64,000 nucleotides of DNA, from positions 12,074,501 to 12,138,500 of the forward strand of contig NC_056753.1 of assembly GCF_018687715.1 (NCBI RefSeq), written 5' to 3'. The first letter of the stretch is position 1; each line of letters starts with the position of its first letter. The DNA is from Carya illinoinensis (Eukaryota; Streptophyta; Magnoliopsida; Fagales; Juglandaceae). A program made the position numbers and the translations under genes. Under the pieces are notes generated by a model. The model did no database searches, was not told where the DNA came from, and saw only the letters and a list, made by a program, of their open reading frames with translations. Below, one piece after another: positions 23,986 to 36,890 of this stretch.

Positions 23986-24334
23986 TACTTTAAACTAGTT
24001 AGAACTAATTTAATCAAGGGATTTGTGTTAGAAAAGAGGTAATTATATCCATATAACTATTTTATAACTCATCTGATATTAAGGAAAGAAAAAATCTATT
24101 TGCAGTCTGCCAACTTTAGTCGGCGCGCACTAAACCGATGTGAATGCACACGTCATTCTAATGAAACTGTGCGGATTGGAGTTGGTGGAAAGACAAAACG
24201 GAGCTCAACTTTTGAGAGGGAAAAGAGAAAAAACAAAAACTCAGGTGGAAACCGAAAAACTCAAGTTTAATTTTTTACATTTTCCAGGAGTACTCTTTTG
24301 TTTGGAAATTAGAGAGGTCATGACCATCACTTGC

Positions 24335-24640
24335 ATGGATTCGATTTTCTATAATGCTGCAGCAAAAGGCAACATCATGACTTTCAAAGATCAAGTCAAT
24401 GCTAAAGATGAAACTCCATTACATGTCGTAGCAAGATATGGGTATGTTAATATCGTTAAAGTTCTGATCGAACAAGCGAGATATCTACATCATTAAGATC
24501 TTGGAAGCTGGGTTAAAGTAGTCAGGCAGATGCTTAGGCTGGTGAACAAAGAGAAAGACACAACTTTACGTTAGGCTATATATTATAATCACCTTGAAGT
24601 GATAAAACGTTTAATCAACGTACGTAGACCTAGATTTTAC
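24335..24640 (+). pseudogene. Ankyrin-repeat (ACD6-like) gene fragment
   Basis: From the ATG at 24335 the frame reads MDSIFYNAAAKGNIMTFKD, then DETPLHVVARYGYVNIVKVL (a canonical ankyrin repeat). A stop follows at 24494. In another frame comes RLVNKEKDTTLR, a stop, and YYNHLEVIKRLINV. This corresponds to the first ankyrin repeats of ACD6-type plant proteins, which combine N-terminal ankyrin repeats with C-terminal membrane helices. Neither the later repeats nor the membrane domain follow. The sequence is AT-rich and empty afterwards (24641-25267). Confidence 0.72.
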
Positions 24641-25281
24641 ATGCACTAGTTTCTCGTTCGTCCACCAGTCGCGAATTCAACAAAATTCTTCATGAAAGAT
24701 CCAGCTGAACATTTTTTTTTCTTTTGTTGCCCAAAACTCCAAAGTGATCATTAAGAAAATGAAAAAGATTTTGGTTTGCAAGATGGGTCGGATGCTAACA
24801 GCCCCAAGGCCTAGTAATTAGATCTCAGAGACAAAAATGAGAGAGGAGAATAGCTAATTTTGCTGGAGAAGAAGTTGGGTTCACTCGATATCAGACAATT
24901 TGCTTTCTTTTTTTGTGGGATATCACCAGACCGAAATTGTAAATGCTTTGTTCTCTTTTTTTTTTTTTTTTTTTTTAGTGTCTAACATGGGACCTTAACC
25001 ACATCAGATTTGTGCATGGTGATTGTGGGGAGATGACTGTACGTAGTAGAACTTGGTAAAAAAATCTATCAATTATAAAAATAAAAATAAAAAAACAACA
25101 ACGAAATAAACTAAATATTGGAACTAAAAAATTTAGAAAAAAAACATAAATTATTAAAAAGAGAACAATTAGTATTTTTTTAAAATCAAAATTCTAAATA
25201 AACATATGAAAAATAAATAAATGAGGAGGGGACGGGCGTCACAATTATTACTGGGCACGGAGGATAATTAGCCAGCAAACT

Positions 25282-25391
25282 TTTTTTTTTTTTTTTTTTT
25301 TTTTGATATTAGGGATTGGGGAGGGGGATCGAACCCAAGACCTCTCTTATAGAGGCTGGGTCTCATGCCATCTGAGCCACATGCTCTTGGC
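25282..25391 (-). mobile_element. tRNA-derived SINE with 14-bp target duplication
   Basis: Read on the minus strand, it starts with a tRNA-like head. The A box is TGGCTCAGATGG (near 25371) and the B box GGTTCGATCCC (near 25333). It ends in about 23 A residues (plus-strand T run 25282-25304). The 14-bp duplication ttagccagcaaact flanks it exactly (25268-25281 and 25392-25405). SINEs are transcribed by RNA polymerase III from these internal boxes and mobilised by LINE enzymes. The element is about 110 bp, and the duplication is perfect, so the insertion is fairly recent. Confidence 0.88.
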
Positions 25392-25489
25392 TTAGCCAGC
25401 AAACTATTGCTAAGGTCAATGGATTGCATATTTCTGCATATCCGGACCAGATACATGGATACTCGATCTTCTTTAACATAGAAAGATTA

Positions 25490-25810
25490 GATTCTGTTTG
25501 GAGAGTGAGATGAAATGAGAATTTTATAAATAGTAATAAAATAATTTAAATTGAGTATTTTTTAGATTTTAGAAAATAAAAAAGAAAAATTTAAATATAA
25601 AATATTATAAAGTTAAAATATTATTATATTATAGTTATATATATATATATTTAGATTTGAAAAAAACTGAATTGTTTTTTATTTGTTATTTAAAATTTTG
25701 TGATAGTTGGAATATTAATTTGAAAATATTTGTATTTGAATTATGTTTAAAAATGAGATAAGATAAGAAAAAAATTTTAAGATAAAATCTATTTCCAAAC
25801 AAACCTTAAG
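25490..25810. mobile_element. AT-rich MITE candidate
   Basis: The left part (ctgtttggagagtgagatga) and the inverse of the right part (aaggtttgtttggaaatag) give imperfect inverted termini around 'gtttgga'. Both flank a very AT-rich centre with an (AT)n run near 25640. No clear target duplication. Confidence 0.5.
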
Positions 25811-27962
25811 AAGCATCTATGTATCAATCACAATCATGAGAGCCCATTTAGATTTGGATGAGTAGCAAGTGCTGATTTTGATCCGTAAGACAATTTAAAA
25901 GGTAACATCGATAATTATACTATATTTTGTAAATTTTTTAATCTTTTTTTCATGAGCTTTTACTTGTGTTTCAGTCATGTTCTCGGTAATGATCTTGTTC
26001 GGATTCTTTGCAATGAGATCATAAGAGACGTTGAGAAACCAACACTTGTAAATCTTTGATTGACTGATATGTGGCATTAATCAATTAATGGAAGGCTAAC
26101 ACAAGGCATAGTGATGTTACTTGTCAATTAATCATGTCATTAATTTTCCAACAAACTAATGAATTATGTACATTACGAGTGTCTTGAAGTTCATTTTTCG
26201 ATTTTGCAAAAATTGAAACTAAAGGTTCGGATTGTAAAAACGTGAAAGGGTACAGATTTTATATATAGCCTTTATTTAAAATATGGTTGTAAAAATTTTT
26301 GTGTTTATCAATTTCCTCTGTACACTGATGAAATTGGATTTTGTCACTCGGTTTTATAAGACTTTTAGAAAAATATCTCTATGTTCCAATCTACAATGAA
26401 TTCCAATTTTATGAAAGATGGTCACTTCTATATCAAATGGAGGGTAGCTAAGTAAAATAGGATAATTTTTAATGAAGTGGCATAATCACGTAATTAGTTT
26501 GTAAAGCGAGTTGTATAAGAGCATGAGGTGTACATTATCTTATATTAATCTAAAAGAGTAAAGGGGGCACTATCATAGAAAAATTCTATTTGAAAACAGG
26601 TGTAGGTGTAGAAGATCCACTATCCACAATTTTGAATTGGCATGATTTTATTTTATCAGAAAAATTCAAAAATTAAATATCTTATAAATTAAAACTTGCT
26701 ATGTAAGCGGCATTGAAGGTATGCCCACCACACCGTCTTGTAAATATAATAACTTTTCCATTATAATTTTGACACGTGTCTTCAATTTTGTCGACACATG
26801 TCATAGACCATAGATAATTAAAAAGAGAAGAAGAAGATAATTCTTTTAAATAAACTTAAAAATTCACAAGAAAAGAGGATAGATGGAAAACCTAAAGAGG
26901 GGTTGCCATATAGGGGGACTAGTAAGAATGTGGATAGCCCTCGTCTCTCCGGACAGAGAGGGAGACTATATAGCTGCAAGTTCCATCTAATTTGTATCCT
27001 TTTCTAAATAAAAATTTTAGTTTGACATTTTCTCTTCTTTTTTCCCCGTCTTTTCTCTTTTCTTATTCTTTTTTCACGTTTATGCACAACAATTTTGAAC
27101 ACGTAAGACATGACTTTGTGTGACTCAAAATATGCGTTCAACTTGGAAGGTTGTCAGTTTCTATAACAAAGTAATTCCTCCAAAATCCCATGATGTTCCC
27201 GGCCAATTTTATTTGGGATTCAAATTTCTTCTCTTGATTCCTATATACTGAATCTCAAACATTTTCATTCATGTGGTAGGCGCAGTACATTAATTTCTAA
27301 AGATTTATAGGACATATGGAAACTTGGTCCCAGCTTACACTCTTCAATAGAAAAACTAACTCGTTAACTTTCTATAGAAAAACTAACTCGTTAACATTGT
27401 ATCAATCTTACTAAAAATATGCTGCCACAACGACCCAGGGTGCTGATCTCCCCAGCCCCTCGAGTGGTTCTAGGTTTTTCTAGTGATACAATTTTTTTCT
27501 TTTTAAACTGTAGAATCTTTATGCGTTAAATTGTGTTTGGAGGTAATTTTTACATCACACATTAATACTGACAGTAGGGACTTTCAAAATTTATATAGAC
27601 CTGAAATTATTTACATGACCTGCAAATCCGACATGCAATAATAAAGTTAAGATCAGACATAATCGAATTCGCAATACAATAATAGGCTTTTTTGCAACGG
27701 TCATCAATGTCTCCTTGCAAATTAATAGTTACAATTGCGATGAAATATTTTTCTTACAAAATTATCGTTACAATTAACATAGGATTTGGCATGTGAACTT
27801 AGTTATTAACGATTTTAAGTATAATAGCGATATATATATATATGCATTGGCAAAAAATAATTCGTTTCTTGGCAACAATTTGCAATTCTTTCCAAATAAC
27901 AAATGTTATATTACCATTGCAAACACTTTTAGATATGAGAAACTGTATCATTACCTAGCTTT
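25811..27962. other. Intergenic, nothing recognised
   Basis: AT-rich sequence without recognisable genes. The part 27660-27960 is dotted with 'ttgcaa/gttacaa' words and may be subterminal DNA of a transposon such as CACTA, but no CACTA terminus was found. Confidence 0.5.
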
Positions 27963-28061
27963 ATTGCAAAAATATAATTGCAACGCTAGTCTTTCGTTGC
28001 AAAAATCATTTTGCAATGCTAGCCTTCATTGCAAAAATACATTTGCAACGCTAGACTTTGT
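27963..28061. repeat. Three tandem 32-bp repeats
   Basis: Units 'ttgcaaaaat....ttgcaacgctag.cttt' begin near 27963, 27996 and 28028. They end at the start of the following LTR-like sequence. Confidence 0.85.
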
Positions 28062-30357
28062 TGTAACACCCACCTAAAAAATCCATTAAGACTTAACCAA
28101 TCGCTTCATTAATCTTAGTTAGCGAGAGATTGTAACTATTGTTGGAGAATTTATTTAGCATGAGAATCCCTTTTTTTTTTTTTTTTAATTAGAGTCATTG
28201 GGGGTTCTAGCATTATATTTTAGATTAATTGTCAAGAAGCCAATAATGGAATGATACTTGGCATTATTTTGGGCTAAACAAAAATGGCTAAGTATGAATA
28301 GATTTAGGTGCGAGCCCCAAGAAGTGTTTGGTTAAGGGGCCTCAATCACTAAAGATGTGATGGGTTAAGGATAGGTGCCATAAGCCTAACCCATTAAGAT
28401 TTATGAAGTTGCAGCTCTAAAAATTAGGCCGAAATGTGTAGAAGCATGAAGGCCTAACTTGGTAATAGTAGAGGCCCTTGGCCCAACCTTAGAATGACAT
28501 GCCATTTTGACCCAACCTTGGTAAACCTTTGAGGTCTTATTTGAGCTTTCAAATCTGGACATAAGGTCCACTCATTGATCCACACCAAAAGCCTACAACC
28601 AAGAGACTTACACAAATAGCTTTCCCACATTTTTTATCTAAAATTTATTTATTTTATTATTAATTTTCATTATTCTTAAACTAATTTAAAAGTTTAGACT
28701 TGACCCAACACATGTCAATAGAAACAAAGCCATGTTAATACCCAAAGGATCACTAATCGACACTTTGAGGCATCACCATATGTACTTCATCAAATCAGCC
28801 CCTAGCCCACATCATTTCCATCATATTTTCATTTATAATTTCACAAATCACAGTTCATCTCATCACTTATGAACTAGACCAAGCATTGGGCGAAATTCCT
28901 CCAAGAAACCTAATCAAAGTCCAACCATTTCTTTAGAAAAAATAGTTGGAACCAAACCAAGTGCCCTTAGATTCTTCATTATTTTTCGAGTAATGCTATA
29001 TATCACACTCTCATCCTATTTTCATCCTATTAAATAAGATGTGATTCGTTTATCACTATTGGATGATAAAGAAACATGTAATAAATAATCATTCAATGGT
29101 AATACATCTGTCACATTATACTTATTGGGATGAAAGTAAGATGGTAGTAAGGAAAATTCTAAGATGGTAGTATGGTAAATAGAATTTTCCTTATTTTTTT
29201 GCTTTTGCTGGAGCCAGTCCCACATACCGCCACCCCTACCCTCCAATCCCAAAGAAGTCCTTCAAGGCACTCAAAATCTTGTTTGTCATTTTATCCCCCA
29301 AAGAAAGCCAAACCGATTGGCAAAGGGAGAAGGTTGCGCATGTCATTCGGCTGAACCACCATCACTTTACTTCCCTTTCATCTTCTACTCATGTATAATC
29401 ACATGGCAGCCAATCAAGCCTTCTTTCCCCACATGAAAAAGCTTCAAATGAAGGCCATCATACCTTCAAAATAGACCAAAAATATGAGACAATCTAGTAA
29501 GCAAAAACTAGTCAGCTTGGTGGAATCTCAAACCTGTCAACCTCTAGCATGATTTCCTCTTGGAAATCATTTTTGTTTTGTTTTAAAATCTGAACCAAAG
29601 CAACCCCTGCACCCATAGGCTCATTGTAGCACTTGACCTTGATGAAATCATGAAGTTATTGGGCACTATTCACCTACACAAAGGATGACACAACCTGATT
29701 TTTTGGCACTCATCATCCACTCCCCACCTCCACCAATTCCAAACCACACCATTGCGGTGTCTCTCTCCCCTCACTTCCTCACACCACTTCTCAAGCCTTC
29801 TCTTGAGTTCTTGAGAGCTTGTCTCCTCTTAGTGTGCGAAAGAGTGAAACCGAGTGAGTTGTGAGACTGTTCTTGTAGTGAGTGTGTTTGGGAGTTCAAA
29901 GGGCCAAGAATTTTGTAAGATACCTTGCCCTAACCTTTGTTTAGTATTAGCATAGCATATTAGGCTTTGATTTATGCCATGGGAATGAGTTTTTAATTGA
30001 GTTTAGTTGAGGTTACCATGTTTAGTTCAAAACCAGGTTAATTGGAATGATTGATTTCATAAATTGTTTTTAAGTTGAATTGTTAGCTATAGCATGTCTT
30101 AGAATAATTTTATGTGATTCAAGAATGTCTTAGAATGAATCTTGAAGGTTTAATTTTGAAATTAGAAGCATGCCATAATAGGCTTTAATTTATCTTGTTA
30201 TTGATCATCTAAGCATGCATCGGTTTTGATTAGTTTATGCTTAACTTATGGAAGTTTTGATTAATTTACCTAGGCTTGAATAATTTGCATTTAGAAAAGC
30301 CTTGTGATTGGGATAAGAAGGAAAATGCATGATTTGATTAAGTTTTTGAAAACATCT
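28062..30357. mobile_element. LTR-like sequence hosting copy 2 of the 4-kb repeat
   Basis: Starts tgtaacacccacct, resembling a plant gypsy LTR terminus. It holds no open frame of note and contains a leader-like stretch (29750-29940, 'cttgagttcttgagagc ... gagttgtgagactg'). The sequence resumes at 34400 after copy 2 and may run to 34880. No matching end or duplication was identified, so the assignment is inference. Confidence 0.35.
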
Positions 30358-33300
30358 TGTAACACTCGTCCTTGTGGTGGGACCTTTAGAAAATGATTTT
30401 AAGAAAGAGGACATCAATTAACGTTCATTTTAAAATATTAAACTTTATAATTAAAATCCTGTCATATAAAACATAGTGCCTAGACTTCCGTGCTCTTCCC
30501 CTTAGGCTGTATCCTTCCTGACACGTTCTACTCGTCTTGTCCTGGGAAGGCACACATAAAAACTAAAATGAGTCAAAAACTCGTAAGCATTATTTCATAC
30601 AGTTAAAATATAATAACATAGATTTTCAATCATGCATTCATCAGTCTATACATATTGTACATAAGACATTCGTTCATTTAAAACATTTCGAGGAGGGGTC
30701 TTTCTTGAAAAGGATTCTTTTTGGTAAAACGTCTCTTTTCTTTCGTAAAACATTTCCCCAAGGCTCGTGCCTTCATTTCTTAAAGAGACTGAGCATACAT
30801 GTATGTATGTTAAAGATGCATTCTTTTTTAACATACATACATTCTTTCTTATCACTTTACATTGGCCGTTACAAACTATTACGGCCCATGTGCGAGAGTT
30901 AGCGGTCTTCCATTGGACACGGACTCCGCCTGTGGCCACGGGTTGGGAATCCCTTTTCAGTCAGGGGGCAACACTAGGTGCACTATCAGTACTACTTACC
31001 TGACATTGCAATCTACCCAATCCTTTGGTATCCTTTTCATTCAGTCATGGCCGTTACGTATTTTCATATATTAAAGCTTTCAGTCATTTCATTCATTCAG
31101 TTCATTTAATTCTTTCAATCCTTTTCATTTATTCTTTTTCAGTCCATTCAGTTCATAGACATCATTTAAAAGCATAGGCTTAAACCTTGACATTTAAAAG
31201 CAGTCTTTGAAATCATACCATAAGGATCGTTTAAAACATCAGTCTGTTGCATCCTTAAAAATCATCTTTCAAGGCATCATTTAAAGCATCACTTCGTGGC
31301 ATCATTTAAAAACCTTAGTTCATAAGGACATTTTAAAACACTTTCGTCGCGTCTTTTAAAGCATCGCTTAAAGCATAAGGCACAAGCCTCACATTTCATT
31401 TCATTAAAATACATACAATACTTACCACATATACCATCCGTTATGCATACACTTATTACCTTGCGGTGCATAAAAATGGACTGCCAAGAAGAGCCATTAC
31501 ATACATAAATTTGAAAACTTATACTTAGCATTCTTTCGTAAAACATCGCCCGTGTCATTTTGTAAAGCATCATAAGTAAAAAAGCATTTCACTTTCATTT
31601 CATTCATTTATTTAGAAAACTCTAGAAGAGTATGAATATAATACTTACCTGGACTCCATGTCATAGTCATTTCATGCAATCCATTCATATGCATGTCAGA
31701 TGGCAACCTACATGCATACACATAAGCTTAACATCATTCTCTATCTAGTACATAAGCAACTAAACTAGAAATAGAACTACACTTGGAAACACTCTCCTTC
31801 TATCCCATTCTCTTACGTGCCACTTACTGTGCTAAAACCTTTGGGATCCACTTACAGTCACTACCTCTTCCAAACTTAATGTTCTACCTCGAGTGCTCAT
31901 ATACTAAAGTGAACCTCCATGATTCACCTTAGGGTTTAGATACTAAGACTTTCATCTTTCTCTTCCTATTAACCACATTTCGACGCATGACTCAAACCTA
32001 CTAAGCCATGCACCCTAATCCTAACAATACAACTGTCACTACCTTCATGCATCTACCCCACATTAAATTCTCATTCCCATCCACACATGCCATGTGACTT
32101 TAAGCTAACTCTAAGGCTTAAACATCGTGTACCATGCTTAGGACAGATATCACTTATAATCCGTTGAATGTCCACTTGTGTAAACAAGCTCCATACTCCG
32201 ATACCAACTTCTACTCAAACCTAATCGGCAGGACTTTTCCTACTTTCCAACCCTTTACAAGTTCATCCCAATACTTAACATGACAAGACCCCATTCACAC
32301 TACACCTCCGCCGCGTCACCTAGCTCGAGGCTAATCCCAAGCTACACCATGATACCCATCACTATGGCAAGGTAACATCACAACTACTTCGGGACACTGT
32401 TTCACAGTTCTTGATGCTACACAAGACCCTCTACGCTCCTTAACTACACCCTCCAAACCTTGGTGACACGCCATCTGATGCATCATGACATCACAAGGAG
32501 TACAATCCACTTGGACTCCCTTCCATCTACACTATGCCATATTCCATTATGATACACACTACACGATGCATCGTTACACAACATGGAGTACGCACCACGT
32601 GTACTCCTTTCACACTACGCTACACCACGTACTACTATGACACACACCATACAGTGTGTCACTGCACAATGTGGAGCACACAACACTATGCCACATCACT
32701 ACTATAGCACACACTTCACACCCACACTTCACAGCATAGTCCACAATACTACACTGCACACCACACAACTACGCCCAACACTTCACTACATAGCGAACTA
32801 CTCAACTATCCATAGCACAGTCCACAACCAACCAATTAGCACCTAACATAAATAACGAGTGAGAGGGGGTTATACCATTGTCGAGATTAACCCGTGTGGT
32901 GCTCACTACCCGTCACGATCAATGGCATCGTAAAGGTTGTAAGTGGTAGCTAAATTGCGTACAGTGGCTATCTGCCTTGTATGGTGGCTATCCACCATAC
33001 AAAGTGGAAGTTTGGGCTTAGAGTTGGGCTATCAGGTGTTGGGTTGAGGTCTTGGGATGGTGGCCTCATGGTGGTGCTGAGGTGGCACACGGTGGCTCGA
33101 GCAAGAGCTTGGCTCGTGGGTCTCAAACAAGGGAATTTGGAGGAGGAAGCTTGGTTGGTTGTTGGTTGGCCATGAGGGGCTAGAGAGAGGTGCAGTGGAG
33201 CTGTGGTAGCGAGGCGGAGGCAGCACAATGGCCTATGGTGGCGGATTTGGCCTTGAGGTCGAAGAGAAGCCGTGTAAGGCTAGGGGCCATTTAGGCTACC

Positions 33301-33438
33301 ATGAGCTGCACGAGGGAGGAAGGAGGTGCAGGGGAGTTCGTTAGTGATTATGGTTGGGAGCCCAGTTGAAGGTGGCAGCTTCTGGTGGTGCCGTGACGGT
33401 GGAACCCATGAGCTATACCCATTTCGGGTTCAGGCAAG

Positions 33439-33441
<3 letters not shown>

Positions 33442-33511
<70 letters not shown>
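33442..33511. repeat. (AG)n microsatellite
   Basis: About 35 AG units inside copy 2. Open frames across it on both strands are microsatellite artefacts. Confidence 0.95.
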
Positions 33512-33514
<3 letters not shown>

Positions 33515-34156
33515 CCATGGGGTTAGGTTCCATGGAAGTGGGCGATGGAGGAAGGAGGAGCTGCTGCCGGTGGTGCAGTGGCATGGGTGGTAGCACACAA
33601 TGGTGCAAGGAGGAGAGAAATGGGTGAAACCCATTTCGGGAACGAGGGAGGGGGAGAGAGAGAGAAAGCTGCATGGAGGCTCACTGGTAGTAGGAAGGTG
33701 CTGGCAGACGTGAGGGGGTGATGTTGTGGTGGCGATGAGGCTGGCCAGCGGTGGAGCTGGGTTGGAGGAGAAGAGGCTATGGTGGAGGGAGAAATGGAGG
33801 TCATCGGGTGCTTAAAGGAGAGGGAGAAGAGAGAGGAAAGAGAGAAAAGTGAGGGAAAAAGGCTAGGGGCTTGGATATTTAATCTAGGTCTTTCACCTTG
33901 GGATTTCCAAAACGATCTAACGGTGGGAAATTAAAACACTAACTTAACTTAAAAACACTGATAGGAATTAAGATAAAATATTATTTAACTAAAATTTAGT
34001 TTATAAAATATATTCTTCATCATTAATTAAATGATGAAGTGTTGCTAATTATCTTTAAAAGAATAAAACCATTTAAATAAATTTAGAGTTTTCAACATAA
34101 TTTAAATCTCATAATATTTTTAAATGACTAAAATCATTTAAATAAAATGATTTTCT

Positions 34157-34200
34157 ACAATTATAATATTTTTGAAACTCTTCAAAAATATTATAATTGT
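34157..34200. repeat. Perfect 20-bp inverted repeat with 4-nt loop
   Basis: Arms 34157-34176 (acaattataatatttttgaa) and 34181-34200 with loop actc. Located about 200 bp from the end of copy 2. It would form a stable hairpin in RNA or single-stranded DNA. Confidence 0.93.
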
Positions 34201-34399
34201 CTTACTTAAAAAATGTTTGGTCCAATAATACTGAAAATATCCCATATAAATATTTCTATGACATTTAAAATATTCAAAGGTTTTAAAACACTAGACTTGC
34301 TTTAGAAATTATTTGATATCTTTAAAAACACGCAATCGAGGTTTAGCACGTAGAACGAGACCCGTGACCATAAGAGAGAGAAATGAGCGGGATATTACA

Positions 34400-34880
34400 C
34401 ATCTCTTGATGAATAAAGCTAGAAACATCATGCATGCTTAATGGATGATTTAGTTGTGATTAAGGTCTTGAGCCGTGTTTAAGTGTTGGCATGAACTTAT
34501 ATGACCTGAAGCTAAGTTTTAAATTTGTAATTAAGATTGTAATTATTAATGATACTTGATGAAATTGAGTACACATGCATCCATAGGGGTTAATAAGTTG
34601 AAATAACACTTAGGAATTGATGGAATGCATGCCACAGGTTGGGTGTGATTAGCATAGTTGTACTTTAATTCTTAAAATTCTAAAGGCATATATGGTTTTA
34701 GAACATAGAAAATATGAGGTTTGTGAAGTTCGAAAAATTTTGTGGCTCATTTGCAAATAGTGAAAATTTAGGACCTTAGTGGCAATTTTGGAAAGTTTAG
34801 AGATAGTTTTTGTAAATACCCAATTTTGGACCTTTTGATTATGAACATCTTCCTTTGAAGCCCAAATCGTAACTAGTATA
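34400..34880. other. Continuation of the sequence interrupted by copy 2
   Basis: Begins with the second copy of the catct duplication and continues the AT-rich non-coding style of 30000-30357. No genes. Confidence 0.5.
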
Positions 34881-36010
34881 TGTAATGCATGTTCTTGTGA
34901 TGGGACTTTAGAAAACAAGATGGAAATTACTAATCCTTTTAAAACTTTTTCATTTTCCTTCTCAAGATATGAAGGATTCTAAGTTTAAAATTCAAAACCT
35001 ACTCTATAAATTGAAGAGAGAGTTTTGCAATGGCATTGCAATTTGCCCAGTCCTTTAGTACTATCATTCATTCATTCAATTATGAACGTTACATATTTTC
35101 ATACATTAAAACATTCAGTCATTTTCTCTCCTTTCCATTCATTAATTCCTTCCAGTAATTTCCTTTTCATTCATTCAGTCATCAGTCTATTTCATTCATA
35201 AACATCATTTAAAAGCATGAGTTTAAACATCATCAGTAAACATCATTTCATGGCATCCATTAAACATCCTTTCATAGCATCATTTAAAATTCCTTTAATA
35301 GCCTTATTAAAACAAATCCTTTCATAGCGTCATTTAAACACATTTTCATCGCGTCGTTTAAATATCAATTCAAAACATCAGACATAAACCTCAACATTTC
35401 ATTCCGTGGAAAATAAAGATAATAGATACTATATATAACATCAATTCATATGCATATACAACAATTAATTTGGGGTGCATAAATAGGGGTTGCCAAAGAA
35501 GGCATTTACATACGCATACCTTTAAACATTAATACTTAGCATTCTTTTATAAAACATCATTTCATTTCATTTCACAAAGCATCATAAAGAGAAACTTTCT
35601 TTTCATTTTCGTATCATTAGAAAACTCTAAAAGAGTATGAACATAATACTTATTTGGACTCTATGCTATATTCATTTCATGCAGTCCATTCATGTACGTG
35701 TCAGATTGCAACCTACATGCATATATAACTTAATGTCATTCCTTTTTCTCAAGTGCATAAGCAACTAAAACTTAGAATTTACATAAACTATTCTTGACTT
35801 GGACTTCTTTCACTCAGACATACTCTTATATCCAAGTACATCTTTTATGCTTTCCTTTATCACATTTCTTAAATTCACACTCATAGCTTGGGATCCCACT
35901 TGAGGTCACCTTTCCAAACACAGCAATCTACTTCGTGTTCTTATCTTTTAAAGTGAACCTGATTTACTTTAAAGGTTAAGACACACTCTCACTTTCATCA
36001 CACTTGTTCA
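34881..36010 (-). mobile_element. 4-kb LTR-like repeat, copy 3 (partial)
   Basis: Starts tgtaatgcatgttcttgtgatggg, aligned with the terminus of copy 2. Shared blocks follow: 'ttgcaatttgcccagtcctt' (35038), 'cataaacatcatttaaaagc' (35199), 'gtatgaacataatactta' (35635) and 'gcaacctacatgcat' (35708). Several hundred bp near the start are deleted relative to copy 2. Similarity fades around 36010 and the other end is missing. More diverged than copies 1 and 2. Confidence 0.7.
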
Positions 36011-36890
36011 GGACGTGTCTCACTTCCAATCTTCCACTGCTCAGCCATTCTTCGTTGATGAAACTCAAGGGGGCTTCCTCCTGCAAAATTCTCTGATGCT
36101 AAAGTCAGTTAAGAGGTTATTGTATTCAAATCTCAAAGATTACCTGTATATATAGGCTCATTTGTTGTATATATCTCATCCAAGATTTATCGGAACAGAT
36201 TGAGGCTTAGGATTTTGAATAATCCTATCACATCTTGTTGTTTTTATCCTTTCGTTAAAGGTGGTGCCATGTATGTCTCTTTTTTGAATTCCTCTTGACT
36301 ATCCCTTCGTGACTTTTGGGCTCATAATGGGCCCATACTCTGGGCTTTCTTGGTGTTTAATGTATTATGGGCCTTTTTTATATGCTCTAGGGCCCTCCAG
36401 TTGGAATGGTCCCTCCAGCTACCCCACCAATTCTATTCGTCTTCTGGTGGATGGAATTTATTTTCGACCAATCTTGTTGATGTGAGAGTGCTGGGTGCGA
36501 TTGCATGGGCTTGGGTACTTGGAAAATATGTAGACATGGTCATGGGCTTAAACAACCCACGGCCTTTTTGTGTTTTCTGGCCCGTCACGCCCTCTGACCA
36601 TTTTATGTCATTTCCTTCCCTCCATAAAGATTTGGTTATGAAGAACTGCAGATTTGATATCATTTTCCACTATTGTGGCAGAGAAGACAGACAGTTTACT
36701 TGCGCCGGTTAGCCTTCTTACAGAGTTACTTTTTCTTTCCGTTTGGCCTTTTGCATTTCACTTCCCTTCAAAACTTTATTTTTCTGTTGCCTCTCATTCC
36801 TTCCTCTGTTACGCTCTCTGCTTCTTCATTCCTATCTTTGCTCTTTGCTCATCTTGCTCTTTTCTTACTATCCTTTTCCAATCGATTTCA
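36011..36890 (-). mobile_element. Probable Tat-element LTR/UTR remnant
   Basis: Contains 'gggggcttcctcctgcaaaa' then 'ttctctgatgctaaagtcag' (36071-36112), wording I associate with Tat/Ogre LTR or leader DNA. It sits where the 3' LTR of the minus-strand Tat element should be. The stretch 36700-36890 is pyrimidine-rich and leads into the extra ORF, so it may hold its promoter. Boundaries not determined. Confidence 0.4.

Larger units (their letters stand above)
30358..34399 (-). mobile_element. 4-kb LTR-like non-coding repeat, copy 2 (complete)
   Basis: Begins TGTAACACTCGTCC and ends GGGATATTACA, with perfect 5-bp duplications catct on both sides (30353-30357 and 34400-34404). TG...CA ends plus a 5-bp duplication are the signature of an integrase-mass insertion such as a solo LTR or a non-autonomous LTR element. 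There is no primer site, purine tract or protein domain inside. Contents include degenerate 'catttaaaagcatc' words (31140-31380), a GC-rich part (33000-33780), an (AG)n run, and an AT-rich end with a strong hairpin. Homologous to copy 1 (2197-16894, opposite orientation) and copy 3 (34881 onward). Confidence 0.78.

Noticed and set aside
27660..28061. CACTA transposon end
   Set aside because: 'ttgcaa' words are suggestive, but no CACTA terminus or 3-bp duplication was found.
32583..32846. Thr/His-rich 87-codon frame
   Set aside because: Low-complexity 'cacaac' sequence inside copy 2; no support.
33326..33804. Overlapping frames on both strands around the (AG)n in copy 2
   Set aside because: Microsatellite and GC-rich artefacts inside a non-coding repeat; not kept in copy 1.
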